From Streptomyces durmitorensis (GTDB lineage Bacteria > Actinomycetota > Actinomycetes > Streptomycetales > Streptomycetaceae), in the NCBI RefSeq assembly GCF_023498005.1, contig NZ_CP097289.1, positions 5,394,001 to 5,458,000 on the forward strand: DNA of 64,000 bases, read 5' to 3'. This document shows positions 18,280 through 25,723 of the stretch, piece after piece (position 1 is the stretch's first letter; each line of letters opens with the position of its first letter). The translations under genes were made by a program, and so were the position numbers. The notes beneath the pieces are model-generated. The model did no database searches, had not been told where the DNA came from, and worked only from the letters and a program-made list of their open reading frames with translations.

Positions 18280-19053
18280 TCAGTGGGCCACGGCACGTGC
18301 CATGGACCCGCGGCGCGGCTGCATCGGAACCCCGCCGGGTTCCGGCGCGGTCCTGGCCGGCTGTCGGCCACCGCCCGGTCCACCAGGCCCGCCCGGTCCC
18401 GCTGGGGCCGGGCTGCGGCGTGGCTGAGCGGCCACACCGTTCTGGACGTCCATCACGGCGTGCGCCACGAGGCCGCCCATCGGGTCGTGCCTGATCAGGT
18501 CCCGGAGACGGGAGCGCGATGAACGCCCTTCGTTGCCGGGGTAGAGGTGCTTGCCGAGTCCCACTGCGTGAGCGAGCGCGGCGAGCGCCGCGGTCCGCGG
18601 GTCCGGTGGTACGCCGGTGCGGATCGCACTGTCCAGTCGGGACCTGATGTCCCGGCTGATTGCCGTGTCCGTCGCTTGATAGCGAGTCGTCGGCAGCACT
18701 CCGCACATCTGGCCCGATACGGCATGCACCATGCCGCACCGCTCCAGGTGCGCGAGGTAAATCTGGCGCAGCCCCAGTCGGGGCCCGCCAATCCAGTGGA
18801 CTGCCCGAACCGGGCTGCCGCGCCTGCGCAGCAGTTCCAGTGCGGAGTCCAGAGTCGGATCTCCGGTCGGCCGTGGCATCACCACGGCGATACGATCCCC
18901 GTCTGGGGCTATCCGTCCGGCCAGCGCCAGCTCCACTAGCTGTGCTCCGGCCAGACCGAGGTCGAGCGACTGCGGCTGCGCTGTGGTACCCGTGGCCGGG
19001 TCCAAAGCGAGCAGCAGAAGCTCCTCCGGAATTGTTCTGCGGCTCCTGCCCAT
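18280..19053 (-). CDS. GPP34/GOLPH3-family phosphoprotein homologue
   Basis: 257 residues. The N-terminus RRTIPEELLLLALDPATG and LGLAGAQLVELALAGRI is the actinobacterial GPP34 signature, followed by DPTLDSALELLRRRGSPVRAVHWI. Eukaryotic GOLPH3 binds phosphatidylinositol-4-phosphate at the Golgi. The role of the many Streptomyces paralogues is unknown; membrane association is inferred. A Pro/Gly-rich low-complexity tail follows residue 205. It is divergent from the D-Ala-D-Ala carboxypeptidase, with 219 bases between. Confidence 0.9.
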   Translation of the reverse strand: MGRSRRTIPEELLLLALDPATGTTAQPQSLDLGLAGAQLVELALAGRIAPDGDRIAVVMPRPTGDPTLDSALELLRRRGSPVRAVHWIGGPRLGLRQIYLAHLERCGMVHAVSGQMCGVLPTTRYQATDTAISRDIRSRLDSAIRTGVPPDPRTAALAALAHAVGLGKHLYPGNEGRSSRSRLRDLIRHDPMGGLVAHAVMDVQNGVAAQPRRSPAPAGPGGPGGPGGGRQPARTAPEPGGVPMQPRRGSMARAVAH

Positions 19054-19132
19054 CCATGCCTCCCCGCGTGGATGAATGACAGGGTGACCCCTCTCACATT
19101 GGTCTGTCGAGAGTGCGTGACCGGTAAGTACG

Positions 19133-19161
19133 GGAACCAGTAGGTATGTCGTTCTCGTCTA
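19133..19161 (+). promoter_or_regulatory. ECF sigma-type promoter of the carboxypeptidase gene
   Basis: GGAACC (19133-19138), a 17-bp spacer and CGTCTA (19156-19161) match the GGAAC/CGTC consensus of ECF sigma factors such as SigE of the cell-envelope stress response. The predicted transcript has a leader of about 105 bases containing the small GGGGG-TTAAG-CCCCC hairpin at about 19167-19181. Confidence 0.6.
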
Positions 19162-19272
19162 CCACGGGGGTTAAGCCCCCACACAGGACACTGGTACATG
19201 GTTCGGACAGTGGGTCCGGCCATGTTTTGGCGCAACGGCAACGCGAGCGGCATGGCGTACGAGGAGGCATCG

Positions 19273-21894
19273 GTGGCGGGCGAGACCCCCGACAGGTCGA
19301 AGCAGCGGAAGTCGTCGGGGAAACCGACTGGGTCAGAACCGTCCGTGCCGGCGCCGGAGGAACGCGACCCGCGTCTTGCGGTGGCCCGCGAGGTCCCCGC
19401 GGCGCGCGAGGAGACGCGCGACGAGGTGCGCGACGAGGTTCGGGAGGACAAGGCGACGGCGGTCTTCTCGACGAAGGCGGTGGCTGAGGCGGCGGAGGCG
19501 GAGCCGGAGGCCTCCGGCTCCAAGGACGCCGAGGGATCCCCTGAGGGTTCCTCTGAGGCCGCCGAGTCCGAGGCCGAGCCCAAGGGCGAGGAGAAGGGCG
19601 ACGCGCGGCTGCGGGCCGCTGTGGCGGCGTGGGTGGCCTCCGCGGACGAGGAGGGCCCCAAGGCCGCGGAGGGCGAGAAGTCCGCGCAGGAGGCGGCTGC
19701 GGCCGACGAGGAGGCTGCCTCTGGGGAGGACGCAGCCTCTGACGAGGACGCGACCGCCGCCGACGACGGGGAGGACGACTCCTCCGGCGACTCCGACGCT
19801 GCGGGTGAGTCCGAGACGGAGCCGGAGTCCGAGACCGAGCCCGAGGCCGAGCCCGAGGCTGCGGCGTCGGAGAGCGATGCGGCCGACAAGGTCCCGGCTG
19901 ACGACGAGGCCGACGCCTCGGAGGACTCCGGGCCCACTGACTCCGCCGACTCCGCGGATTCCACCGAGGCCGACGCCGACGAGGCCGAGCCCGAGGCTGC
20001 GGCGTCGGAGAGCGATGCGGCCGACAAGGCTCCGGCTGACGACGAGGCCGACGCCTCGGAGGACTCCGAGGCCACTGACTCCGCCGACTCCGCGGATTCC
20101 ACCGAGGACGACGCCGACGAGGACGAGGCCAAGGGCGAGACCAAGGCCGAGGCAGAGGTCGGGGACGAGACCCCCGAGCCTCCCTCCGGCGGAGTCGATC
20201 AGGCCACCGCCGTCTTCAAGGCGCTGCCCCCGAAGGCAGTCGACCAGCCGACGACCATGCTCAAGCTGAGCGACCACAAGCCCGAGGCCAAGAAGCCGGA
20301 AGCCAAGAAGCCCGCGGACAAGGCCGACCCAAAGCCCGCTGCAAAGCCGACCGCAAAGCCGTCCGCAAAGCCGGAAGGCGAGGCCGAGCGCACCAGCAAG
20401 TTCGTCGCGCTCAAGCCCCTGGACACCCCCTCGTCCAGCGGCGCGCTGCCCCCGGCCAAGGCCACCCCCGCAGCCGGGGCCGCGCCCGCGGCCGGTGCCG
20501 CGACGCCCGAGAAGGCGCCCACGCCCGAGAAGGCGCCCACGCCAGAGAAGGGCAACGTAGGCCCCGAGCGCACCACCCAGCAGCCTCTCCCCCCGAGGCC
20601 GCCGCTCGACCTCCTCGCCGAGCTGACCAACACCCCGCCGCCCCCGGAGACCCGCGTGCGCACCACCGTGCGCAGGGTCAAGATCTGGACGCCGCTGGTG
20701 CTGCTCATGGTGATCGTCTTTGCGGTCGTACAGGCAGTGCGTCCGCTGCCGACGCCGACCCTCACGCTCACCGCGAAGGAGACGGTCTCCTTCGAGGGTG
20801 ACAAGCCGTCCATGCCGTGGCCGAGCCAGGGCGAGGCCGCGATGGACGTCAACGGCATCGGGACGTTCGGCACGAGCGGCAGTCAGAAGCCCGTGCCGAT
20901 CGCGAGCATCGCCAAGGTCATGACCGTCTATCTGATCCTGCGCGACCACCCGCTGAAGAAGGGCGGCGACAACGGCCCGGACATCCCGGTCGACGCCGCC
21001 GCGGCGAAGCACTACGAGACGGGCAAGGCGGGCAACGAGTCGGTCGTCAAGGTGACCGAGGGTCAGAAGATCAGCGAGTACGAGGCGCTGCAGGCGGTCA
21101 TGCTGCCGTCCGCGAACAACATCGCCAAGCTGCTCGCCCGCTGGGACACCAAGAGCGATTCCGAGGACGAGTTCGTCGCGAAGATGAACAAGACGGCCAA
21201 GGAACTCGGCATGAAGAACACCCACTACACGGACCCGAGCGGCCTGGACAAGACGACCGTCTCGACCGCCGAGGACCTCGTGAAGCTGGGCCGGGCCGCG
21301 ATGGAGGACCCGGTCTTCAACGAGATCTCCCGCCAGCCCAGCTACAAGGACCTCAACGGCGACAAGCAGAACAACTTCTTCGGGCTCGTCCCGACGGTCG
21401 CCATCGGCATCAAGACCGGCACCACCACCGCGGCGGGCGGCAACATCCTCTTCGCCGCGGAGAAGGAGATCGGCGGCGAGACCCGGACGATCATCGGTGC
21501 CGCACTCGGCCAGTACGGGAAGAACGGCGTGGCCAACATCGACGAGGTCACCAAGGTCACCCGCACGCTCATCGAGGCCGGGCAGGAAGCGCTCACCTCC
21601 AAGAAGATCGTGAAGAAGGGTGATGTCGTCGGTGAGGTCGACGACGGCCTGGGCGGCACGACCCCGGTCGTCGCCACCAAGGACGTCACCGCCGCGGGCT
21701 GGTCGGGCCTGACCGTGAAGCTGAAGCTCGGCGAGGACGGCGGCGAAACCATCCCGCACTCGGCGAAGGCAGGCACCAAGGTCGGCGTACTGAGCGTCGG
21801 CGACGGCAAGGACGGCGCCGTCGAGGTGCCCGTCGCGCTCCAGAAGGACCTCGCCGAGCCGGGCTTCGGAGCCAAGCTCAAGCGCGTCGGCTGA
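19273..21894 (+). CDS. D-alanyl-D-alanine carboxypeptidase (S11, PBP5-type) with long acidic N-terminal tail
   Basis: 873 residues from GTG 19273, 5 bases after AGGAGG; upstream in-frame starts lack a ribosome site. Residues 1-465 are low complexity: Glu/Asp/Ala/Ser-rich with a perfect-frame 46-residue tandem duplication, then Lys/Pro/Ala-rich. One membrane helix (about 469-491, VKIWTPLVLLMVIVFAVVQA) places the tail inside and the enzyme outside. The S11 domain has SIAK (Ser545, Lys548), SAN (613-615) and KTG (714-716), so it should trim the terminal D-Ala from peptidoglycan stem peptides. A PBP5-like beta domain follows. The ECF-type promoter fits envelope-stress control. Confidence 0.93.
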   Translation: MAGETPDRSKQRKSSGKPTGSEPSVPAPEERDPRLAVAREVPAAREETRDEVRDEVREDKATAVFSTKAVAEAAEAEPEASGSKDAEGSPEGSSEAAESEAEPKGEEKGDARLRAAVAAWVASADEEGPKAAEGEKSAQEAAAADEEAASGEDAASDEDATAADDGEDDSSGDSDAAGESETEPESETEPEAEPEAAASESDAADKVPADDEADASEDSGPTDSADSADSTEADADEAEPEAAASESDAADKAPADDEADASEDSEATDSADSADSTEDDADEDEAKGETKAEAEVGDETPEPPSGGVDQATAVFKALPPKAVDQPTTMLKLSDHKPEAKKPEAKKPADKADPKPAAKPTAKPSAKPEGEAERTSKFVALKPLDTPSSSGALPPAKATPAAGAAPAAGAATPEKAPTPEKAPTPEKGNVGPERTTQQPLPPRPPLDLLAELTNTPPPPETRVRTTVRRVKIWTPLVLLMVIVFAVVQAVRPLPTPTLTLTAKETVSFEGDKPSMPWPSQGEAAMDVNGIGTFGTSGSQKPVPIASIAKVMTVYLILRDHPLKKGGDNGPDIPVDAAAAKHYETGKAGNESVVKVTEGQKISEYEALQAVMLPSANNIAKLLARWDTKSDSEDEFVAKMNKTAKELGMKNTHYTDPSGLDKTTVSTAEDLVKLGRAAMEDPVFNEISRQPSYKDLNGDKQNNFFGLVPTVAIGIKTGTTTAAGGNILFAAEKEIGGETRTIIGAALGQYGKNGVANIDEVTKVTRTLIEAGQEALTSKKIVKKGDVVGEVDDGLGGTTPVVATKDVTAAGWSGLTVKLKLGEDGGETIPHSAKAGTKVGVLSVGDGKDGAVEVPVALQKDLAEPGFGAKLKRVG
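19843..20118 (+). repeat. 138-bp tandem duplication inside the carboxypeptidase tail
   Basis: Two adjacent 138-bp copies (19843-19980 and 19981-20118) encode 46-residue units starting EAEPEAAASESDAADK and ending STEADADE or STEDDADE. The copies differ at only a few positions, so the duplication is recent. Confidence 0.9.
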
Positions 21895-21951
21895 GGCAGA
21901 CGCGACGCACGCAGTACAACGCAACGCAGCACGACGCAGGAGCAGTACGAC

Positions 21952-21991
21952 GCAGGCGTGGGCGGAGGCGCGAGCCGCCGCCCACGCCTGC
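21952..21991 (+). terminator. Hairpin terminator after the carboxypeptidase gene
   Basis: A 14-bp perfect stem, GCAGGCGTGGGCGG with CCGCCCACGCCTGC, around a 12-base loop, 57 bases after the stop codon. No U-run follows. Confidence 0.75.
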
Positions 21992-22121
21992 TCCCCGCGG
22001 ACCGTGCGTGCTAGCGTCACAAGTTCGGGGAAGTACGCCGGGGCTGAGTGACGGGGTGTTCCGGGACGGACCCCCCGACCACGCTCCCCGGCCGGACAGA
22101 ACGACACGGGGAGTGCCGTAA

Positions 22122-23984
22122 GTGGCCACAGCGGAGCCGACGCGAGCCGACGACGCCGATCCTGATTCCGGCACCGGTGGCGGCACCCGCACCGGGGGGC
22201 GAATACAGCTGCCCGCCCAGCGCCGAGCCCACCCCGAGGCGCCCGAAGAGGCCCCCGGGTGGATGCGGTTTCTGCGGCACCCCGTGACCATCACGACCCT
22301 CACCGCGGCCGTCCTGCACGTCCTGTGGTTCTTCACCTTCGCCAACAGCGGCGGAGACCTCGCCGCGCAGGACGCCTGGGCCGAGTTCGTCGGGCGGCAC
22401 CCCGACTCCGCGTACAACCTCGCCTGGTACGGCGGGATGCACCCGGTGTCGTACAGCGTCGTCTCGCCGTATCTGATGTCGGTGCTCGGCGTCCGGACCA
22501 CGATGATGGTCGCCGGTACGGTCTCCGCCGCGCTGCTCACGATGATCCTCATCCGCAGCCGTGCGGTGAAGCAGCCCCTGTGGCCCGCCTTCGCGGGTGT
22601 CTTCGCGCTGTTCTGCAACGCGGTGTCGGGCCGCGTGACGTACGGCCTCGGTCAGATGTTCGCGCTGATGGCCGTCGCCGCCGTCTTCTGCTGGCCCTAC
22701 CGCTGGCGCTACAAGCGGTGGGCGAAGGCTCTGGTCGCCGCGCCGTTCGCCGCGCTCGCGACCATGGGAAGCCCGGTGGCCGGGCTCTTCGTGGGCCTGG
22801 TCGCCGTCGCGCTCTTCCTCAGCAAGCGCTACCCCGGTGCGTACGCGCTCGGGCTCGCGCCCGCCGTCGTCGTGGGCCTGTCCGCGTGGCTCTTCCCGTT
22901 CTCCGGCACGCAGCCGATGTCGTTCGGGTCGGCGTCACTGCCCCTGATCTGCTCCGGCCTCGTCTTCTTCCTCGTACCGAAGCAGTGGAAGACCGTGCGG
23001 ATCACCACCGCGGTGTACGCGGCCTTCGTGCTCGGCGTCTGGCTGATCAACTCGCAGATCGGCTCCAACATCAGCCGCCTGGCGATGTCCTTCGCGGGTG
23101 TCGCGTTCCTTGCCGCGCTGCCGTTCACGGTGAAGAAGTCCCGCAAGTGGTACACGATCGTCATGGCGCTCGTCGCCTTCACCGGCTGGGTCGGGTTCAA
23201 GGCGGTCGACGACATAGTGCACACGACGCCCCAGGCCTCCTGGACACGTGAGCTCGCGCCCCTCGTCAACGAACTGCAGGAGGTCGGCGCCGAGAAGGGC
23301 CGCGTCGAGGTTGTGCCCGCGCGCAGCCACCGCGAGGCATCCGCGCTCGCGCCGTACGTGAACCTCGCCCGCGGCTGGAACCGCCAGGCGGACATGGAGC
23401 GCAACCCCCTCTTCTACGACGACACCCTCAACTCCGCGAACTACCACGAGTGGCTCCAGCGCTGGTCCGTGCATTACGTCGTGCTGCCCAAGGGCGAGCC
23501 CGACGGCGACGGGGGCAAGCGCGAGGCCGCGCTGGTCGAGCGGGGCCTGCCGTATCTGAAGCAGGTGTGGGTGGACTCGAACTGGCAGTTGTACGAGGTC
23601 ACCGACCCGACCCCGCTCGCCGATCCGCCCGCGGTCGTCGACCGCGCCGAGGCGGGCGGCATGACGATCGAGGTGAAGGAGGCGGGCCGCGTCCTGATCC
23701 GCGTCCCGTACTCGCCGTGGCTCAGCCTCGTCGACGCCGACGGCAAGGGCGTCGAGCGGCCCAAGGAGACCGATGAGTCCAAGCGGCAGCGCGAGAACGA
23801 CGAGGACGCTCCCCAGGAGTTCGACAACCTCAACGGCTGCCTGATGGAGGCCGAGGAGGACGCCGAGGGCGACAAGTGGACCGAGCTGCTCGCTCCCGGC
23901 CCCGGTGTCTACCGCCTCGGCGCCCCCTACCAACTGCCTCGCGGCACCGCCTGCCCGGAGGAACTGCGCGAGAGCGTGCGCTAG
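22122..23984 (+). CDS. Polytopic membrane protein with C-terminal soluble domain
   Basis: 620 residues from GTG 22122. After a polar, disordered N-terminus (1-50) there are about ten membrane helices (residues 55-375), among them VTITTLTAAVLHVLWFFTFA and FAGVFALFCNAVSGRVTYGL. A hydrophilic extracytoplasmic-type domain of about 245 residues follows, containing NPLFYDDTLNSANYHEWLQ and a late acidic stretch. Proteins of this kind are often labelled MFS transporters, but the two-part layout looks more like a membrane glycosyltransferase-type protein; no catalytic motif is identifiable. It follows the carboxypeptidase on the same strand after a terminator. Confidence 0.65.
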   Translation: MATAEPTRADDADPDSGTGGGTRTGGRIQLPAQRRAHPEAPEEAPGWMRFLRHPVTITTLTAAVLHVLWFFTFANSGGDLAAQDAWAEFVGRHPDSAYNLAWYGGMHPVSYSVVSPYLMSVLGVRTTMMVAGTVSAALLTMILIRSRAVKQPLWPAFAGVFALFCNAVSGRVTYGLGQMFALMAVAAVFCWPYRWRYKRWAKALVAAPFAALATMGSPVAGLFVGLVAVALFLSKRYPGAYALGLAPAVVVGLSAWLFPFSGTQPMSFGSASLPLICSGLVFFLVPKQWKTVRITTAVYAAFVLGVWLINSQIGSNISRLAMSFAGVAFLAALPFTVKKSRKWYTIVMALVAFTGWVGFKAVDDIVHTTPQASWTRELAPLVNELQEVGAEKGRVEVVPARSHREASALAPYVNLARGWNRQADMERNPLFYDDTLNSANYHEWLQRWSVHYVVLPKGEPDGDGGKREAALVERGLPYLKQVWVDSNWQLYEVTDPTPLADPPAVVDRAEAGGMTIEVKEAGRVLIRVPYSPWLSLVDADGKGVERPKETDESKRQRENDEDAPQEFDNLNGCLMEAEEDAEGDKWTELLAPGPGVYRLGAPYQLPRGTACPEELRESVR

Positions 23985-24014
23985 CGGTTCGCGGGCTCGC
24001 TCACCTGCTCGGCC

Positions 24015-24046
24015 TGTTCACCCTGTTCACCTGTTCACCTGTTCAC
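24015..24046. repeat. Short CTGTTCACC tandem repeats
   Basis: Four near-copies of a 9-bp unit (CTGTTCACC) lie at the 3' end of the MerR gene, overlapping its stop codon. No function is apparent. Confidence 0.6.
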
Positions 24047-24927
24047 TCGCCCACGGGGAACGCCACGTCGCACACCTGGTCCTCCGGGCCGGCCGTGTCC
24101 CACTCCACGAAGTAGATCTCGCGGCACGGCCCCGTGACCTTCAGGCCCTCGCGGGCCACCCATGCCTCCACGGCCTCGAACGCGCCGAGGATCTGCGGGT
24201 AGGAGACCTGGGCCTTGGTGATGCGGGTGTAGGCGATCCGGCGTGCGGGCTCCACGCGGTAGCTCGTGCCCCGCTCGCGGCCCGCCTTCTGTGCCCACGC
24301 CCGCGCGGCCGCCGCGTCCCTGACCGGTACGCAGGCCTCCGCGGGGCCGTCGCTGTCCTGCGTGACCTCCGCGTGGTAGACGACGAACGGCGAGTCCGCC
24401 ATGCCGCCGCACTCGCTCTCGGCCGCCTCCTCCAGGCGACGTGTCGACGCGTCGATCCAGACCGGCAGCTCTTCGGAGAGCACGTGCCTGCTCTCGCAGA
24501 TGACGTGCTGCTCCGGCACGTCGACGGTCTTGACCTCGAAGTCTTTCGCGTACATCTCAAAACCTCTCTCGGACAGTCGTCCACGGAGGTATCCCACGAG
24601 CGTGCGCTGCTCAGCGTGCCGCTCCTCGACGTCCGCCCAGTACGCGGCGACCGCCCGCCCCGCCTGCTCGCCGTCGAGCCGTACCGTCGCGGCGATGTCC
24701 GCGAGCGGCATGCCCAGGCGGCGCAGCAGGACGACCATGCGGGCGTGCTCCACCTGCGCCGGGCGGTAGTGGCGGTAGCCGGTGGACTCGTCGACGTACG
24801 CCGGGGTCAGCAGTCCGAGGCGGTCGTACAGGCGCAGTGCCTTGGGCGAGAGCCGTGCGCGGGCGGCGAAGTCGCCGATGGTGAGCAGCGGTTCGCCGCC
24901 CTCACGTACCTGTGCGTGCGCGTCCAT
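24043..24927 (-). CDS. MerR-family regulator with GyrI-like effector domain
   Basis: 294 residues from ATG 24927, 7-8 bases after GGAGGA on the minus strand. The MerR helix-turn-helix is at residues 12-80 (LLTIGDFAARARLSPKALRLY, STGYRHYRPAQVEHARMVVL), followed by a coiled-coil dimerisation helix. The C-terminal half (VKTVDVPEQHVICESRHV and AYTRITKAQVSYPQILGAFE) is a GyrI/BmrR-type ligand-binding domain, so it is probably a BmrR-like activator responding to a small hydrophobic molecule. No transporter is adjacent in the usual position; the downstream neighbour is convergent. Confidence 0.9.
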   Translation of the reverse strand: MDAHAQVREGGEPLLTIGDFAARARLSPKALRLYDRLGLLTPAYVDESTGYRHYRPAQVEHARMVVLLRRLGMPLADIAATVRLDGEQAGRAVAAYWADVEERHAEQRTLVGYLRGRLSERGFEMYAKDFEVKTVDVPEQHVICESRHVLSEELPVWIDASTRRLEEAAESECGGMADSPFVVYHAEVTQDSDGPAEACVPVRDAAAARAWAQKAGRERGTSYRVEPARRIAYTRITKAQVSYPQILGAFEAVEAWVAREGLKVTGPCREIYFVEWDTAGPEDQVCDVAFPVGE

Positions 24928-24997
24928 GGGGGAATCCTCCGTCACCGGGCCCCTTGGCCCGGCACGCAGGACGATGGGCTCTGCCCCAGGGGGAAGG

Positions 24998-25633
24998 TCA
25001 ACCGGCGTTCGGGGGAGGGGTGCCCCGGTAGCCGTAGTACGCCTGCGCCTCCAGCCATCGGCGGTGCCTGCCGCGCCGTACGCCGACGATGATCGCGATG
25101 CCGGCGCCCGCGAGGAGGCCGAGGAGCGGCACGACGACGGTCACGACGATGCCGCCGACGAAGGACGCGAGGTCGGCGTCGTCGCCGGGTGCGAAGGTGA
25201 GGGCGCCGCGTGCGTCGTCGCACATGACGCGGTAGTCCGCGTCCGTGTCCGTCTTCAGCACGAACGCCCGCTGCCACTCGACGCTGCCCTTGGTCACGGT
25301 GAAGCTGCTGTCCGGCGTGGTCACGCGCGGTGCGGAGCCTGAGGGGCCGGAGACGACCTTGCAGTGCGCACGGGCGATGAAGGGGCTGCGTACGTAGATG
25401 GCGGCGTGGTCGTCGGGTCCGATCCGCAGCGTGACGGACTGCCCGCTCGCGAACGCCTCGCCGTCGTCGACGGAGTCCACGGTCGAGGTGAGCGTCAGGA
25501 CGAAGCTCGCGATGCCGATGCCCACGCAGATCGCTGCGATCACCCCCGCGACGACGAACCACCGCCGTCGCGGGCGCAGTTGCCGCGCGTCGATGCGTGG
25601 CGGCGGCCCCGGCGGTGGCCCATAGGGATACAT
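24998..25633 (-). CDS. Small membrane protein with two transmembrane helices
   Basis: 211 residues. A Pro-rich cytoplasmic start (MYPYGPPPGPPP) is followed by a first helix (about 25-47, RRWFVVAGVIAAICVGIGIA). An extracytoplasmic domain of about 110 residues (SVTLRIGPDDHAAIYV, GSVEWQRAFVLKTD) precedes a second helix (about 160-186) and a basic tail. The domain is not recognisable. It lies between the PBP gene and the MerR gene on the same strand, but gaps of 70-90 bases suggest separate units. Confidence 0.7.
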   Translation of the reverse strand: MYPYGPPPGPPPRIDARQLRPRRRWFVVAGVIAAICVGIGIASFVLTLTSTVDSVDDGEAFASGQSVTLRIGPDDHAAIYVRSPFIARAHCKVVSGPSGSAPRVTTPDSSFTVTKGSVEWQRAFVLKTDTDADYRVMCDDARGALTFAPGDDADLASFVGGIVVTVVVPLLGLLAGAGIAIIVGVRRGRHRRWLEAQAYYGYRGTPPPNAG

Positions 25634-25723
25634 ATCGGAACGATGACAGCCGATCGACGGCGGGGGAAGGCCCCAAGGACGAGGGCGAGGACGAGGACGA
25701 GGACGAGGAACGGAACGGAACGG

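Noticed and set aside
19333..22107. A 924-codon minus-strand frame opposite the carboxypeptidase
   Set aside because: Antisense image of the acidic repeat region and the enzyme; no start site, no recognisable motif.
22122..23984. MFS transporter label for the 620-residue membrane protein
   Set aside because: No MFS loop motif between helices 2 and 3 and a large C-terminal soluble domain; kept as an unassigned polytopic protein.
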